From NCBI GenBank assembly GCA_003222935.1, contig QHXL01000055.1, positions 1 to 6,474 on the forward strand: DNA of 6,474 nt, in the 5' to 3' direction. The position numbers and the translations under genes were made by a program. Of this stretch, positions 6,469 to 6,474 are shown one piece after another (position 1 is the first letter of the stretch; each line of letters starts with the position of its first letter). This DNA is from Acidobacteriota bacterium (lineage in GTDB: Bacteria; Acidobacteriota; Blastocatellia; Pyrinomonadales; Pyrinomonadaceae). The notes beneath the pieces are model-generated. The model had not been told where the DNA came from and ran no database searches. It saw only the letters and a program-made list of their open reading frames with translations.

Positions 6469-6474
6469 TGACTC

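Overview
The window is a stretch of bacterial chromosome with roughly half GC and all five recognisable genes on the minus strand. Its content (secreted S9 peptidase, PQQ-type sugar dehydrogenase, small 'MGLFDK' BON/LysM protein, dispersed palindromic repeats) fits an Acidobacteriota genome, perhaps the Blastocatellia/Pyrinomonadaceae side. That placement is an inference from gene style; there is no rRNA or marker gene here. I see no tRNA, rRNA, CRISPR array, transposase or phage gene.

In the direction of transcription (high to low coordinates) the layout is: (1) a REP-like palindromic motif at 6443-6468; (2) a secreted PQQ-dependent sugar (sorbosone-type) dehydrogenase, 6417-5212; (3) an intergenic element at 5210-4974 made of two perfectly matching 99-bp inverted arms around a 31-nt loop; (4) a secreted S9 prolyl-oligopeptidase-type serine peptidase, 4909-2729; (5) a GC-rich intergenic patch with a hairpin at 2626-2648; (6) an APH-type phosphotransferase split by a frameshift, 2571-1632; (7) a small BON/LysM protein, also split by a frameshift, 1461-1007; (8) a bulged hairpin terminator at 958-920; (9) a second REP-like motif at 897-874; (10) a secreted tryptophan-rich protein of unknown function, 867-187. 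Bases 1-186 hold no gene I can support.

The genes do not look like one pathway. Gaps between them are 66 to 300 bases, with repeats or hairpins in most of them, so they are probably separate transcription units. Three of the five encode exported proteins. The two enzymes flanking the large inverted repeat are intact with their active-site residues, whereas the two small genes between about 1.0 and 2.6 kb each carry one single-base frameshift. Either these two are decaying or the sequence has local indel errors.

The strongest unexplained signal is the inverted repeat at 4974-5210. Its outer ends are the same 17-19 nt motif found alone upstream of the sugar dehydrogenase and, diverged, upstream of the secreted protein. 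This suggests a REPIN/MITE-like mobile palindrome built on a dispersed repeat family. An assembly or amplification fold-back artefact is the main competing explanation.
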